A stretch of 64,000 bases of DNA from Paraburkholderia saeva (GTDB taxonomy: Bacteria; Pseudomonadota; Gammaproteobacteria; Burkholderiales; Burkholderiaceae). Both the position numbers and the translations under genes were made by a program. The notes under the pieces are model-generated. The model had not been told where the DNA came from. It saw nothing but the letters and a program-made list of their open reading frames with translations, and ran no database searches. Every line of letters starts with the position of its first letter. The first letter of the stretch is position 1. Of this stretch, positions 50,263 to 58,936 are shown piece after piece. The stretch spans positions 124,001 to 188,000 of the forward strand of contig NZ_CAJQZC010000003.1 of assembly GCF_907164555.1 (NCBI RefSeq), written 5' to 3'.

Positions 50263-50649
50263 CGGTCGTGTCCAGATTGGTCCTGCCGCGGTGCGGATGC
50301 ACGTACTGTGCGATCACATCGCTCGTTGGGCTTCCAGAGCCGGATGCCGCGCGATGCCGGACGGATGCGTGAGGCAGTGCGCGTACTGGTCAATGTAGTG
50401 CAAAGATCGACATGTCGCCGCATGGAATCGCGAAGCTGGTCCGCAAAGGTGCGTACAACGGTTCCAGGCCGCATCGACCGGGGAGATGCAGCAAACGCTG
50501 TGCCAGACGGGGGCCCGACGCTATATGCAGCGTCATATGCAACTTCAGGCCGCCGCACGCGCACCGCACAGCGAGGCTGCGTGCGGTGCGCGTGTAAATC
50601 AGTCGGTCGACGCGTGGCTTTTACATGGCCACGGGGGAGTACAGGATGT
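50263..50649 (-). promoter_or_regulatory. Region upstream of glgE with two inverted repeats
   Basis: These 387 nt hold no gene. Two symmetric elements stand out. One is GACGCT-ATATGC-AGCGTC at 50517-50534, a possible operator. The other is a strong 14-bp hairpin CACGCGCACCGCAC (50556-50569) / GTGCGGTGCGCGTG (50581-50594) with an 11-nt loop, perhaps the end of the DUF1345 transcript although no T-tract follows on the minus strand. I could not place a convincing sigma-70 promoter for glgE, so its transcription start is unknown. Confidence 0.45.
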
Positions 50650-51312
50650 TCAGGAACCGAGCAGGCCGGCGGCGATGTTCACGCACAGCCCGAGTACCGC
50701 GACATTGAAGTAGAACGAGAGCACTGATTGCGCAAGCACGGCGCGCCGCATCGAGCTCGAACGCAGCGCGATGTCGGCCGTCTGCGAGGCGACGGCGATC
50801 GTGAACGCGAAATACAGGAAGTCCCAATAGTCCGGTTTCAGCGCATGATCGGGAAACAGCAACGGCGTTTCTTTCTGGTCGCCGCCGTAGTAAAGGCGCG
50901 CGTAGTGCAGCGTGAAGATCGTCGGGATCAGGAACCAGGCGCCCATCAGCGTGGCGCCGGTGATTGCATAATGCAGCGCGCCCGTGCTGCCCCTGAAACT
51001 CTTGACCGTGGCAAGTTCGAGAACGATCGCGGCGATGCTGGCGACCGTCGCGAGGCACACCATGAAGAGCACGACGCCCGCGTTCTCATCTTCGCGTACC
51101 GCGAAGTCGCGCACCTGCCCCTGCTTCGTGGTCGCCATGTGAAACCACAGAAACGCGAGATACGTCCATACCGCGACGTCCCATGCACACAGGACGCGCA
51201 CCATCGGACGCAGCGCGCCCGGCAGCAGCAGTGCGGCCACCAGCCCGATGGCAACGCCGATGACCATGCGCGGCCGGTTGCGAAGCACCTGCGGATACAG
51301 ATTCATTTGCAT
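50650..51312 (-). CDS. DUF1345 family membrane protein
   Basis: A 220-residue integral membrane protein with about five hydrophobic helices (for example [40 protein letters not shown], and the C-terminal [20 protein letters not shown]). The conserved DUF1345 stretch [20 protein letters not shown] is present. Function is unknown. The start is either ATG 51312 or ATG 51306. It is followed by the hairpin region before glgE, and no link to the glucan genes can be shown. Confidence 0.85.
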   Translation of the reverse strand: MQMNLYPQVLRNRPRMVIGVAIGLVAALLLPGALRPMVRVLCAWDVAVWTYLAFLWFHMATTKQGQVRDFAVREDENAGVVLFMVCLATVASIAAIVLELATVKSFRGSTGALHYAITGATLMGAWFLIPTIFTLHYARLYYGGDQKETPLLFPDHALKPDYWDFLYFAFTIAVASQTADIALRSSSMRRAVLAQSVLSFYFNVAVLGLCVNIAAGLLGS

Positions 51313-51658
51313 GTGGAAGGAGCGTTCTCGTCGTGGGCAAGGCAGGGCTTACGCGGGTCTCGATTGCCTCGCCGATTCTACCGTGATGTCGGGTCCGCAA
51401 TTGTCGAATGCGCACACTTTGGCTATAGTCTGTCGCAACGGAAGCCGGTCTTCTCGCACTGCCTTTGTTTATGAAAGGCTGATGTCAGGCCGGCAACCGG
51501 GCGTATTGCAGCGACATCGCCATCACATCAAGAGACCGCACCAGCGGCGATGACCAGGTTTGGGGCAGACAGCCCGCATGCCGCCTTGACGTAACGTGCC
51601 GTACCGCGTTCCGCGAGCGTGCCTGCAGGCTGATCCAATAACATCATCTGGAGCCCCC
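51313..51658 (+). other. Intergenic region before the dehydrogenase operon
   Basis: No gene is seen in these 346 nt. They contain the promoter at 51401-51429 and then a leader of about 225 nt with no structure that I can identify with confidence. Confidence 0.5.
51401..51429 (+). promoter_or_regulatory. Sigma-70-like promoter of the sugar dehydrogenase operon
   Basis: TTGTCG (51401-51406) and TATAGT (51424-51429) are separated by exactly 17 nt, close to the sigma-70 consensus. Transcription would start near 51436 and leave a leader of about 220 nt before the small-subunit gene. Confidence 0.6.
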
Positions 51659-52240
51659 ATGACAGATGTTCGCGAGAACGATGCACCCGCCGCACACGCG
51701 GCGGCGCCGCAGTCCGCTCGCCGCCGGGCGCTGGTCCTCGGTGCGTTCGCCGGCGCAGCCGTGCTCGCTTTCACGATGGCGGGCCGTCCTCGCCTGCCAT
51801 ATGACTTCCTTGTTTCTCCCGCATTCGCCGACGCCCCTCAAGGCGGCGGTCTCGATGCCTTCCTTGCCCTGTCACAGCATCTCACCGGCCGCTCGAGCTT
51901 CGACCCGGTGCTGGGACGTCGCGTCTACGAAGCGTTGCTGAAGTCGGACACCGCGTTCGCGCAGAACGTCGCCGCGCTCAACACGTGGCTGCAGAGCCAT
52001 GGCGGCGTGCCTTCCGATACGGTCACGCAGGCGCTGCAGGTCGACCAGCCGCCGCTCGCGAAGACCGTCGGCGCGATCATGCGCGCGTGGTATCTCGGCC
52101 TTGTCGGCGATGCGCCGAATGTGCAGGTCGTCGCCTACGAGCGTGCGCTGATGTTCGATCCGGTGAAGGACGTCGTCACGATCCCGTCGTATTGCCTCGA
52201 TGTGCCGTTTTACTGGACGCAGAAACCGGGACATGCGTGA
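51659..52240 (+). CDS. Sugar dehydrogenase complex small subunit
   Basis: A 193-residue protein with an N-terminal twin-arginine-like signal (SARRRALVLGAFAGAAVLAF), then a small alpha-helical domain (LSQHLTGRSSFDPVLGRRVYEALLKSD; LAKTVGAIMRAWYLGLVGD). The pattern and position match the small subunit (often called sorbitol or gluconate dehydrogenase subunit) of membrane-bound FAD dehydrogenases, which is needed for export and assembly of the GMC subunit by hitch-hiking. ATG 51659 has GGAG upstream. The GMC gene begins about 150 nt after its stop. Confidence 0.82.
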   Translation: MTDVRENDAPAAHAAAPQSARRRALVLGAFAGAAVLAFTMAGRPRLPYDFLVSPAFADAPQGGGLDAFLALSQHLTGRSSFDPVLGRRVYEALLKSDTAFAQNVAALNTWLQSHGGVPSDTVTQALQVDQPPLAKTVGAIMRAWYLGLVGDAPNVQVVAYERALMFDPVKDVVTIPSYCLDVPFYWTQKPGHA

Positions 52241-52387
52241 AACGCGTGCCGCCAGCTGTGTCTCTCGCCGCCAGGCGGCTTGAAGAGAACACGCTCTGGG
52301 TGTATTCAGGCAGCGCGATGCGGGCGAGTCGTTCCGGCAAGCTGTCTCCATCGGCAGGTAGAAACGAGCCGGCAGAAGAGGACAACA

Positions 52388-53989
52388 ATGGCAAATTCAC
52401 AATCCGCCGATGTGGTCGTAGTCGGCTCAGGCGTTGCGGGTGGTCTGATCGCGCATCAGCTGGCGCTGGCCGGCGCGTCCGTGATCCTGCTCGAAGCCGG
52501 GCCACGCATTCCGCGCTGGCAGATCGTCGAGAATTTCCGCAACTCGGCGGCGAAGGCCGATTTCGCGACACCGTATCCATCGACGCCCTACTCGCCGCAT
52601 CCCGAGTACTCCCCCGCGAACAATTACCTGATCCAGAAAGGCGACTATCCGTATAACTCGCAGTATCTGCGGCTTGTCGGCGGAACGACGTGGCACTGGG
52701 CCGCGGCTGCCTGGCGTCTGCTGCCGTCGGACTTCCGGTTGAAGACGCTGTACGGCGTCGGGCGCGACTGGCCGATTCCCTATGAAGCGCTGGAGCCGTG
52801 GTACTTCGCAGCCGAGGTGCAACTGGGCGTGTCCGGTCCGGATGCGTCGGTGGATCTCGGTTCGCCGCGCTCGAAGCCCTATCCGATGAACCCGCTGCCG
52901 CTGTCATATCTGGACCAGCGTTTTTCGGACGTGCTGAATCCGCAGGGCTTCAAGGTCGTACCTGAACCGGTAGCGCGCAACAGCCGTCCTTACGATGCGC
53001 GTCCAACCTGTTGCGGGAACAACAACTGCATGCCGATCTGTCCGATCGCGGCGATGTACAACGGCGTCGTGCACGCGGAAAAGGCCGAACAGGCGGGCGC
53101 GACGCTGATTGCACAGGCGGTCGTCTACAAGGTCGAATCGGACGAGAAGGGGCTTGTCACGGCGGTGCACTACAAGGACCCCAACGGCAACAGCCAACGT
53201 GTGAGCGGCAAGCTCTTCGTGCTCGCGGCGAACGGTATCGAAACGCCGAAGCTGATGCTGATCTCGACCTCCGGCCGGTTTCCGAAGGGCGTCGGCAACA
53301 GCTCCGACCAGGTGGGCCGCAATCTGATGGATCATCCCGGCACGGGCGTCACGTTTCTCGCGAACGAACCGCTCTGGCCAGGGCGCGGGCCGATGGAAAT
53401 GACGTCGATCGTCAACTTCCGCGACGGCGCGTTCCGCGCGGACTACGCCGCGAAAAAGCTGCATCTGTCGAACGGCGTCGCCACGATGGGCGTGACCGCC
53501 GACCTGCTGAAGAAAGGCCTGACAGGCGCCGAACTGGATCGCCAGATTCGCGACCGCGCGGCGCGCACGCTGAACATCAACAGCTTTCACGAACATCTCG
53601 CCGAGCCGCAGAACCGCATCGTGCCTTCGGCGGATCACAAGGATTCGCTCGGCATTCCGCAGCCGGAAATCTACTACTCGATCAACGATTACGTGAAAAA
53701 GAGCGCGGCGAATACGCATGAGCTTTACGCGCAGATCGCGAGCCTTCTCGGCGGCACCGAAGTGAGTTTCGACGACACGTTCGCACCGAACAATCACATC
53801 ATGGGTACGACGATCATGGGCAGCGATCCGTCGGATTCGGTTGTCGATCCGGAATGCCGCACGCACGATCATCCGAATCTCTTCATCGCGGGCAGCGGCG
53901 TGATGCCGACGGCGGCGTCGGTGAACTGCACGCTGACGATCGCCGCGCTGTCGCTGCGGATCGCCGACAAGCTCAAGCGCGAACTCTGA
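52388..53989 (+). CDS. GMC-type FAD dehydrogenase, large subunit
   Basis: A 533-residue flavoprotein that oxidises an alcohol or sugar at the periplasmic side and passes electrons to the downstream cytochrome. It has the FAD dinucleotide fold VVVVGSGVAGGLIAHQLALAG (about residues 9-29) then LLEAG, the GGTTWHW segment, a Cys-rich stretch TCCGNNNCMPICPIAAMYN resembling the Fe-S cluster region of gluconate/fructose-type dehydrogenases, and the C-terminal MGTTIMGSDPSDSV...NLFIAGSGVMPTAASVNCT with the GMC catalytic site. No signal peptide of its own. ATG 52388 has GAGG upstream. The substrate is not determinable. Confidence 0.92.
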   Translation: MANSQSADVVVVGSGVAGGLIAHQLALAGASVILLEAGPRIPRWQIVENFRNSAAKADFATPYPSTPYSPHPEYSPANNYLIQKGDYPYNSQYLRLVGGTTWHWAAAAWRLLPSDFRLKTLYGVGRDWPIPYEALEPWYFAAEVQLGVSGPDASVDLGSPRSKPYPMNPLPLSYLDQRFSDVLNPQGFKVVPEPVARNSRPYDARPTCCGNNNCMPICPIAAMYNGVVHAEKAEQAGATLIAQAVVYKVESDEKGLVTAVHYKDPNGNSQRVSGKLFVLAANGIETPKLMLISTSGRFPKGVGNSSDQVGRNLMDHPGTGVTFLANEPLWPGRGPMEMTSIVNFRDGAFRADYAAKKLHLSNGVATMGVTADLLKKGLTGAELDRQIRDRAARTLNINSFHEHLAEPQNRIVPSADHKDSLGIPQPEIYYSINDYVKKSAANTHELYAQIASLLGGTEVSFDDTFAPNNHIMGTTIMGSDPSDSVVDPECRTHDHPNLFIAGSGVMPTAASVNCTLTIAALSLRIADKLKREL

Positions 53990-54013
53990 CCCACAACCTG
54001 ACGGAGAGCCACC

Positions 54014-55438
54014 ATGACGAAGAAAACGTCGCGCGTGCAGCCGGCCGGGCCGGGCGTGCAGTCGCACATTTACATCGAGCGCCGGCGTCGCCGGCATGTG
54101 GCGACGCTCGCCGCTGCGTTTTCACTCTTTGCGCTGTGTCTCGCGTGGTATGCGTCGCAGGCGATGGACGTTCGCCACGACGACGAAGAATCGCCGATCA
54201 GCGCGGCGCGCGCGCAGGATGCATCGGGCGACGGCGCGGGTAGCGCGACACCGGATCTCGTGAAACGCGGCGAATACCTCGCGCGGGCGGGCGATTGCGT
54301 TGCATGTCACACGGCGGACAAAAGCCGTCCGTTTGCGGGCGGCCTGCCAATCGCGACGCCTTTCGGCACGTTCTATACGCCGAACATCACGCCCGACCCT
54401 GACACCGGCATCGGTAGCTGGACGGATGCCGACTTCCTGCAGGCCATGCACGAAGGGATCGGCAAGGGTGGCGAGCGGCTCTATCCGACGTTCCCGTACG
54501 CCGAATACACGAAGGTCACCGAGCGCGACGTGCTCGCCATCCGCGCGTATCTGAATACGCTCACGCCGATTCACTACACGCCGCCCGCGAACGACGTGAA
54601 GTTCCCGTTCAACCAGCGCTGGCTGATGGTGTTCTGGAACATGCTCAACTTCACCGAAGGGCGCTTCGTTCCCGATCCGAAGCAGAGCCCCGAGTGGAAT
54701 CGCGGCGCGTATCTCGTACAGGGCCTCGCGCATTGCGAGGAATGTCATACACCGCGCAACGTCACGCAGGGCCTGAAGACGGGCGAACGGTTTGCAGGCG
54801 CGACGCAGTCCGGCTGGCACGCGTTCAACATCACGCCGCACAAGAGCAGTGGCATTGGCAACTGGAGCGACGAAGACGTTGCGCGTTATCTGTCGACGGG
54901 TGTCGTCCACGGACGCGCGAACGCAGCGGGACCGATGGCCGAAGTCGTGGCGGACAGCACGCAATATCTGACCGCTGAAGACCTGCGCTCGATCGCGATC
55001 TATCTACGCTCGGTGCCGCCCGTGAATGGCGGCGACGTGCGCCCGCGCGAAGCGTGGGGCGCGCCTGCGAACGATGTCGTGGCCCTTCGCGGCACGAAGA
55101 TCAGCGGCGTGAACGGAGCGCAGCTTTTCGTCGCGAACTGCGCGTCATGTCATAACTGGACGGGAGAGGGCGTCGGCGCGAGCGCGCCCGGCGCGTACCC
55201 TGCACTGATCCACAACAGCGCTGTGGGCGCGCGCCCCGCGAACAATCTGGCGATGGTGATCCTGCACGGCGTCGAACGTAAGACGAAGGACGCCGATGTA
55301 TTGATGCCTTCATTCGCCTCGCAACTCTCCGACGAACAGGTTGCGGCAATTGCGAACTATGTGACGAAGCAGTTCGGCAATCCGCAGTCGACACTGTCGG
55401 TCGATCAGGTCGCTAACCTTCGTGCGACGCAACAATGA
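54014..55438 (+). CDS. Tri-haem cytochrome c subunit of the dehydrogenase
   Basis: A 474-residue membrane-anchored cytochrome c with three CxxCH haem sites: C95-H99 (CVACH), C241-H245 (CEECH) and C376-H380 (CASCH). One N-terminal hydrophobic segment (about residues 29-50) acts as signal or anchor. This tri-haem layout is that of the cytochrome subunit of membrane-bound FAD sugar dehydrogenases, which hands electrons to ubiquinone. It starts 24 nt after the GMC gene with a GGAGAG ribosome site and completes the three-subunit operon. Confidence 0.94.
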   Translation: MTKKTSRVQPAGPGVQSHIYIERRRRRHVATLAAAFSLFALCLAWYASQAMDVRHDDEESPISAARAQDASGDGAGSATPDLVKRGEYLARAGDCVACHTADKSRPFAGGLPIATPFGTFYTPNITPDPDTGIGSWTDADFLQAMHEGIGKGGERLYPTFPYAEYTKVTERDVLAIRAYLNTLTPIHYTPPANDVKFPFNQRWLMVFWNMLNFTEGRFVPDPKQSPEWNRGAYLVQGLAHCEECHTPRNVTQGLKTGERFAGATQSGWHAFNITPHKSSGIGNWSDEDVARYLSTGVVHGRANAAGPMAEVVADSTQYLTAEDLRSIAIYLRSVPPVNGGDVRPREAWGAPANDVVALRGTKISGVNGAQLFVANCASCHNWTGEGVGASAPGAYPALIHNSAVGARPANNLAMVILHGVERKTKDADVLMPSFASQLSDEQVAAIANYVTKQFGNPQSTLSVDQVANLRATQQ

Positions 55439-55570
55439 CCGCTTTTTGCGAGCCCGTCGGCAGGTCTTGCCGGATGTCGCCCGAACCGTGGGCGGCGGCA
55501 AGCAACGAGACGTGCCGGAAACGATAGACACCCCGCATACGCTATTTTTGCGTGGCACTATCATGGGGCT

Positions 55571-56308
55571 ATGGACCCCGTACTTATCCACGACGTGTGG
55601 CATCACTCCGTCAACCGCAAAGGTCGCGATTTCATCGTCGGCGACCTGCACGGCTGCGTGGATGCCCTGCGTTATCTGCTCCGCGAAATCGCGTTCGATC
55701 CGGCGCGCGACCGGCTGTTTTCGGTCGGCGATCTGGTCGATCGCGGTACGCAGTCGGAAGAAGCGCTCGCGCTGCTCGACAAGCCGTGGTTCTACGCCGT
55801 GCTCGGCAATCACGAGGACACGTTGTGCGCCGTCGCCGAAGGACGCCTGCGGCGTCACTGGTGGTATGGCATTGGCGGATCGTGGGCCGCGCCGCTTTCC
55901 GACGAAAAGCTGCGCTACTACGCGGAACGGCTCCGGACCTTGCCGCTTGTGCGCGTGGTCGGCAATGGCGCCGAGCGTTTCAATGTCCTGCACGCCGAGT
56001 TTTTCGGCACCGACGACGACCTCGACGTTGGCGAATTCTCCGACGAAGTGCGCCAGAAACTGCTGTGGGGGCGTGAACTCGCGTTGGGCACGGGCAATCC
56101 CCTGAGTCAGCGTGGCCTTTCGCTCACCTACTGCGGCCACACGCCGATGCGCGAGTTGCAGCAGATCGGCTCGCAGGTATTTGTCGATACCGGTGCGTTC
56201 GGGCCGGGCGGCAAGCTGTCGATTGTCGAGGCGCGGCGCTCGCACCGCTGGTCGGTGACGGTGGACGCGGCGCGCGCGCAAGGCGCCGCCGCGATGGCGT
56301 TGCCCTGA
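55571..56308 (+). CDS. Serine/threonine-type metallophosphoesterase
   Basis: A 245-residue phosphatase of the PPP/calcineurin-like family with the three metal-binding signatures GDLHG (residues 24-28), GDLVDRG (53-59) and GNHED (79-83), and a late CGHTPM. Length and motifs resemble bacterial PrpA/PrpB or ApaH-like enzymes; which substrate it uses is unknown. ATG 55571 is the most likely start, and no strong ribosome site is visible. It lies about 130 nt after the cytochrome gene and is convergent with the RES toxin gene. Confidence 0.9.
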   Translation: MDPVLIHDVWHHSVNRKGRDFIVGDLHGCVDALRYLLREIAFDPARDRLFSVGDLVDRGTQSEEALALLDKPWFYAVLGNHEDTLCAVAEGRLRRHWWYGIGGSWAAPLSDEKLRYYAERLRTLPLVRVVGNGAERFNVLHAEFFGTDDDLDVGEFSDEVRQKLLWGRELALGTGNPLSQRGLSLTYCGHTPMRELQQIGSQVFVDTGAFGPGGKLSIVEARRSHRWSVTVDAARAQGAAAMALP

Positions 56309-56350
56309 GCGATCGTTAGCGCTGCATCTTCACGGCATTGCCGATACCGG

Positions 56351-57052
56351 TCACCCGACCTGGTTCAGTTCAAACACCATATCGACGGCGTTGCCGTTCC
56401 AGTTGTATTCCAGATACGCGGCGTGATGGCAGTCGCGCAGCAGCGTCGTTCTGAACGCGGCGAGACATTCGCCATCGACGTCCCGCACGGACGGATACAC
56501 GATGCCCGAAGCGCCCGCGGCACGCACGGCACGCCCGAGCGTCTGGCCCGCGAGGTAGTCGTCGGGCGCGAGCACGCCGGGATCCAGCGCCGGATCGTCA
56601 CGCAGGTCCGCGACTTCGCCGTGCGCGATGACCGTGTAGAGACGCATCTGTTGCCGCAACGGCGGCTCGTTCGTTGCCGCGAGGAAATTACCAGCGTGAT
56701 AGCGCGTCTCCGCGATTGCCGTGGCGCGCGAACGGGCGCAATAGAACACGCCGTACGTGCCGTCGGAAAACCGGCTGCCGAGCGGATTCAGGTGGGTGAA
56801 CGCCGCCATGATCGGCCCCCAGCCTGGCCCGAAACGCCGCTCTTCACGCGGCACGAGGTCCAGTTCGCCGACTTCGGTGCGCAGGCGGTCGTTGGTCATC
56901 GCTTCGAGCGCGTAGAGCGCGTCGAAGTCTTCTGGTGACGCGACGCGATCGAACAGGTTCACTGCCGGAAAACGGGTGGGAATCACGCGCCACGCGGGCG
57001 ACCAGTCGAGCGGCGTGGCGCGCCAGCGGTCCTGCCAGTGCGAAGAAGTCAC
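56351..57052 (-). CDS. RES-domain toxin
   Basis: A 233-residue RES-family protein, toxins that in characterised cases deplete cellular NAD+. Recognisable parts are WRVIPTRFPAVNLFD, the GSRFSDGTYGVFYCARSRATAIAET core with the conserved Arg, Tyr and Glu, and ASGIVYPSVRDVDGECLAAF near the end. The start is GTG 57052, whose GTGA overlaps the antitoxin stop. A much longer upstream frame only mirrors the antitoxin gene and is rejected. Order antitoxin-toxin with overlap is typical for type II modules. Confidence 0.92.
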   Translation of the reverse strand: MTSSHWQDRWRATPLDWSPAWRVIPTRFPAVNLFDRVASPEDFDALYALEAMTNDRLRTEVGELDLVPREERRFGPGWGPIMAAFTHLNPLGSRFSDGTYGVFYCARSRATAIAETRYHAGNFLAATNEPPLRQQMRLYTVIAHGEVADLRDDPALDPGVLAPDDYLAGQTLGRAVRAAGASGIVYPSVRDVDGECLAAFRTTLLRDCHHAAYLEYNWNGNAVDMVFELNQVG

Positions 57053-57486
57053 GCCCACCCGCCTCGCATTGCATCGAGATACTGCCGCACTGCGACGAGG
57101 TCGCTGATATTGCCGGCCAGCATGCGGTCGAGCGCGCGACGGCCGCCGAACGGCGGCGCGCTGTTCGGACGCCGGATCCAGGCGTCGGCAGCGGCTGCCT
57201 GCGGCAAAAGGATCTGCAGGCCCTTGTAAATGCCAAGCAGCAGCGACAGCCGTTCGAGCGTGTCGCGGCCGAGTCGTGCCGTTTGCGGCGCCTGTTTCCA
57301 TTTGAAGAACGTCGATCGGCCAGGCGAGCCGAGCAGGACGATCTGCTCGTCGGCGCTCAGGTCCCAGTCGCGCGCGATGTTGAAAAACGCACGCAGGCCG
57401 GCTGCGGACATTTCGGTAACCGATGGCTCGCCGGCAGGGCGCGCAATGGGCCGTTCGGCAGAGGATGCTCGGGCGGCGCTGGACAT
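57049..57486 (-). CDS. Xre/MbcA/ParS-type antitoxin of the RES module
   Basis: A 145-residue antitoxin. The N-terminal two thirds contain an Xre-like helix-turn-helix region (ARDWDLSADEQIVLLGSPGRSTFFKWK). The C-terminal about 55 residues match the MbcA/ParS/Xre toxin-binding domain (ERLSLLLGIYKGLQILL ... AWIRRPNSAPPFGGRRALDRML). It should neutralise the RES toxin by covering its active site and repress the operon through the dyad in its promoter. ATG 57486 is chosen over an upstream start at 57519 that would lie inside the promoter. Confidence 0.92.
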   Translation of the reverse strand: MSSAARASSAERPIARPAGEPSVTEMSAAGLRAFFNIARDWDLSADEQIVLLGSPGRSTFFKWKQAPQTARLGRDTLERLSLLLGIYKGLQILLPQAAAADAWIRRPNSAPPFGGRRALDRMLAGNISDLVAVRQYLDAMRGGWA

Positions 57487-57518
57487 GATGGTGTAGTCCT
57501 TAAATAAACTATATGTCA

Positions 57519-57546
57519 ATATTAGTCCATTTATGGATTAATGCAA
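57519..57546 (-). promoter_or_regulatory. Promoter and operator of the RES/Xre module
   Basis: On the minus strand TTGCAT (57546-57541) and TAATAT (57524-57519) are spaced by 16 nt. The spacer contains the palindrome TCCAT-TT-ATGGA (57526-57537), a likely operator for antitoxin autorepression. The region is distinctly AT-rich compared with its surroundings. Confidence 0.6.
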
Positions 57547-57573
57547 GGTTGCTTGCTGACCGCCCTTGCGCCG

Positions 57574-58425
57574 TTATCCGCTTTCCAGGCCGCTTGCCAG
57601 CAGCCGCACGGTTTCCATCGTCCGCCGGTCCCGAACCCGCGAATGCAGCGTCACGCGCGATTCAGGCAGGACTGGCAGACCCAGACGCGAACCCACATCG
57701 ACGAGCGCGCGGGGTGCCACACGTCGCGCCAGCGGCGACACCGCAATGCCAGCCGCCGCGGCCGCGCCGACCGCTGCTACGCCGCCGCCGATAAACGCCT
57801 CGTGCCACGCGACGCCCGCGTCGTCGAGTACGCACAGCGCCGCAGCGCGCACGCTGCAGGGCGCGGCGAGGAGCGCAAGCGGCAGAGGCTCGTTCACGCG
57901 CGGCAACCAGTCCGGTGTCGCGAGCCATGCGATCGGTTCGACGAATAGCGGCTGGGCGTCGTCGCGCGGTGTTTCGTCGGATTCATAGCGGACGATCACG
58001 GCGTCGAGCCGCCGCTCGTCGAACTGTTCCAGCAGTGCCGCCGACATCCCCAGATGCAGTTCGACGACCAGCCCCGGATCGTGCGCCTTCAATCGCCCGA
58101 GCAACGCGGGCAGGTTCGCGCCCGCGACGTGCTCGCTCAACCCGATCGCGAGTTTGCGATGCTCGACGGAAAGCGCTCCGAGCGCGCGCTCGTGCGCCTG
58201 CAACAGATCGCGCGCCGCATTGAGGAACGCTTTGCCCTCGGCAGAAAGCCGCACAAGACGTGGCGTACGATCCAGCAATTGCCGCCCGAGATGGGCCTCC
58301 AGCCGTTTCAGCTTGAGGCTGACGGCAGACTGGGTGGTATCGAGCGCGTCGGCGGCGCGTGTGAAACTGGCGAGATCGGCGACCAGCACGAACGCGCGAA
58401 CCGCATCAAGGTCGAGTACTTTCAT
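57574..58425 (-). CDS. LysR family transcriptional regulator
   Basis: A 283-residue LysR-type regulator. The N-terminal winged helix is clear (LDAVRAFVLVADLASFTRAADALDTTQSAVSLKLKRLEAHLGRQLLDR, read in parts), followed by a periplasmic-binding-protein-like effector domain (LAIGLSEHVAGANLPALLGRLKAH). It is divergent from the tautomerase gene with a GATATC dyad between them, so it probably controls itself and that gene. The ligand is unknown. Confidence 0.95.
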   Translation of the reverse strand: MKVLDLDAVRAFVLVADLASFTRAADALDTTQSAVSLKLKRLEAHLGRQLLDRTPRLVRLSAEGKAFLNAARDLLQAHERALGALSVEHRKLAIGLSEHVAGANLPALLGRLKAHDPGLVVELHLGMSAALLEQFDERRLDAVIVRYESDETPRDDAQPLFVEPIAWLATPDWLPRVNEPLPLALLAAPCSVRAAALCVLDDAGVAWHEAFIGGGVAAVGAAAAAGIAVSPLARRVAPRALVDVGSRLGLPVLPESRVTLHSRVRDRRTMETVRLLASGLESG

Positions 58426-58442
58426 TTCAATCGAAAATGACT

Positions 58443-58473
58443 GATATCTTCAAGGATATCTATTCATTATGAT
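58443..58473 (+). promoter_or_regulatory. GATATC dyad and -10 box between lysR and tautomerase
   Basis: GATATC-TTCAAG-GATATC (58443-58460) is an 18-bp dyad in the 102-nt divergent gap, 17 nt from the lysR start, in the position expected for a LysR binding site. TATGAT at 58468-58473 resembles a -10 for the tautomerase gene. The -35 is poor, as is usual for LysR-activated promoters. Confidence 0.5.
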
Positions 58474-58527
58474 TGCGGTGGCGCAAGATGGCTACTCGAA
58501 CTTTCCATTTTCTTCCAGGAGTCCATC

Positions 58528-58911
58528 ATGCCGCTTACCCGAATTTCGCTTCGCGCTGGCAAGTCCGTCGAATATCGCAAGGCGCTCACCGAAGGCATCC
58601 AGCGCGCGCTGATCGAACATTGCAAGGTTCCGCCGGACGACATCTTCATGCTGATTAACGAGCACGACGAAGGCAACTTCGTATTTGACCGGCAGTATCT
58701 GGGCATCGAGCGCAGCGACGATCTGGTCGTCATCCAGATCACGTTCAACAACACGCGCACGATCGAGCAGAAGAAGGCGTTCTACAAGGAGGTCGTCGAA
58801 AATCTGGCAGAGTCGCCGGGCGTGCGACGAGAGGATGTGTTCATCAATCTCGTCGAGGTGCTGAAGGAGAACTGGTCGTTCGGGAACGGCATCGCGCAAT
58901 ACGCGCTTTGA
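58528..58911 (+). CDS. Tautomerase family protein
   Basis: A 127-residue protein of the tautomerase superfamily, with Pro2 (N-terminal after Met removal, MPLTRISL) as the expected catalytic base. Two beta-alpha-beta units are visible: the first with SVEYRKALTEGIQRALIEHCKVPPDD, the second with EQKKAFYKEVVENLAESPGVRREDVFI. The longer length than the 62-residue 4-OT subunits and the GNFVFDRQYLGI stretch fit the tautomerase_2-type group. It is divergent from and probably controlled by the LysR regulator. Substrate unknown. Confidence 0.9.
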   Translation: MPLTRISLRAGKSVEYRKALTEGIQRALIEHCKVPPDDIFMLINEHDEGNFVFDRQYLGIERSDDLVVIQITFNNTRTIEQKKAFYKEVVENLAESPGVRREDVFINLVEVLKENWSFGNGIAQYAL

Positions 58912-58915
58912 GCGC

Positions 58916-58935
58916 GCCGGCCGCGCATGGCCGGC
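58916..58935. terminator. GC-rich hairpin between convergent genes
   Basis: A perfect 7-bp stem GCCGGCC/GGCCGGC with a 6-nt loop fills the 25-nt gap between the tautomerase stop and the lytic transglycosylase stop. It probably serves both directions, though no T-tract is present. Confidence 0.4.
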
Positions 58936-58936
58936 C

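Noticed and set aside
50519..50542. Possible fourth ModE site upstream of glgE (CGCTATATG ... CATATG)
   Set aside because: Only one half-site resembles a ModE arm; the other lacks the terminal ACG, and no molybdenum gene follows.
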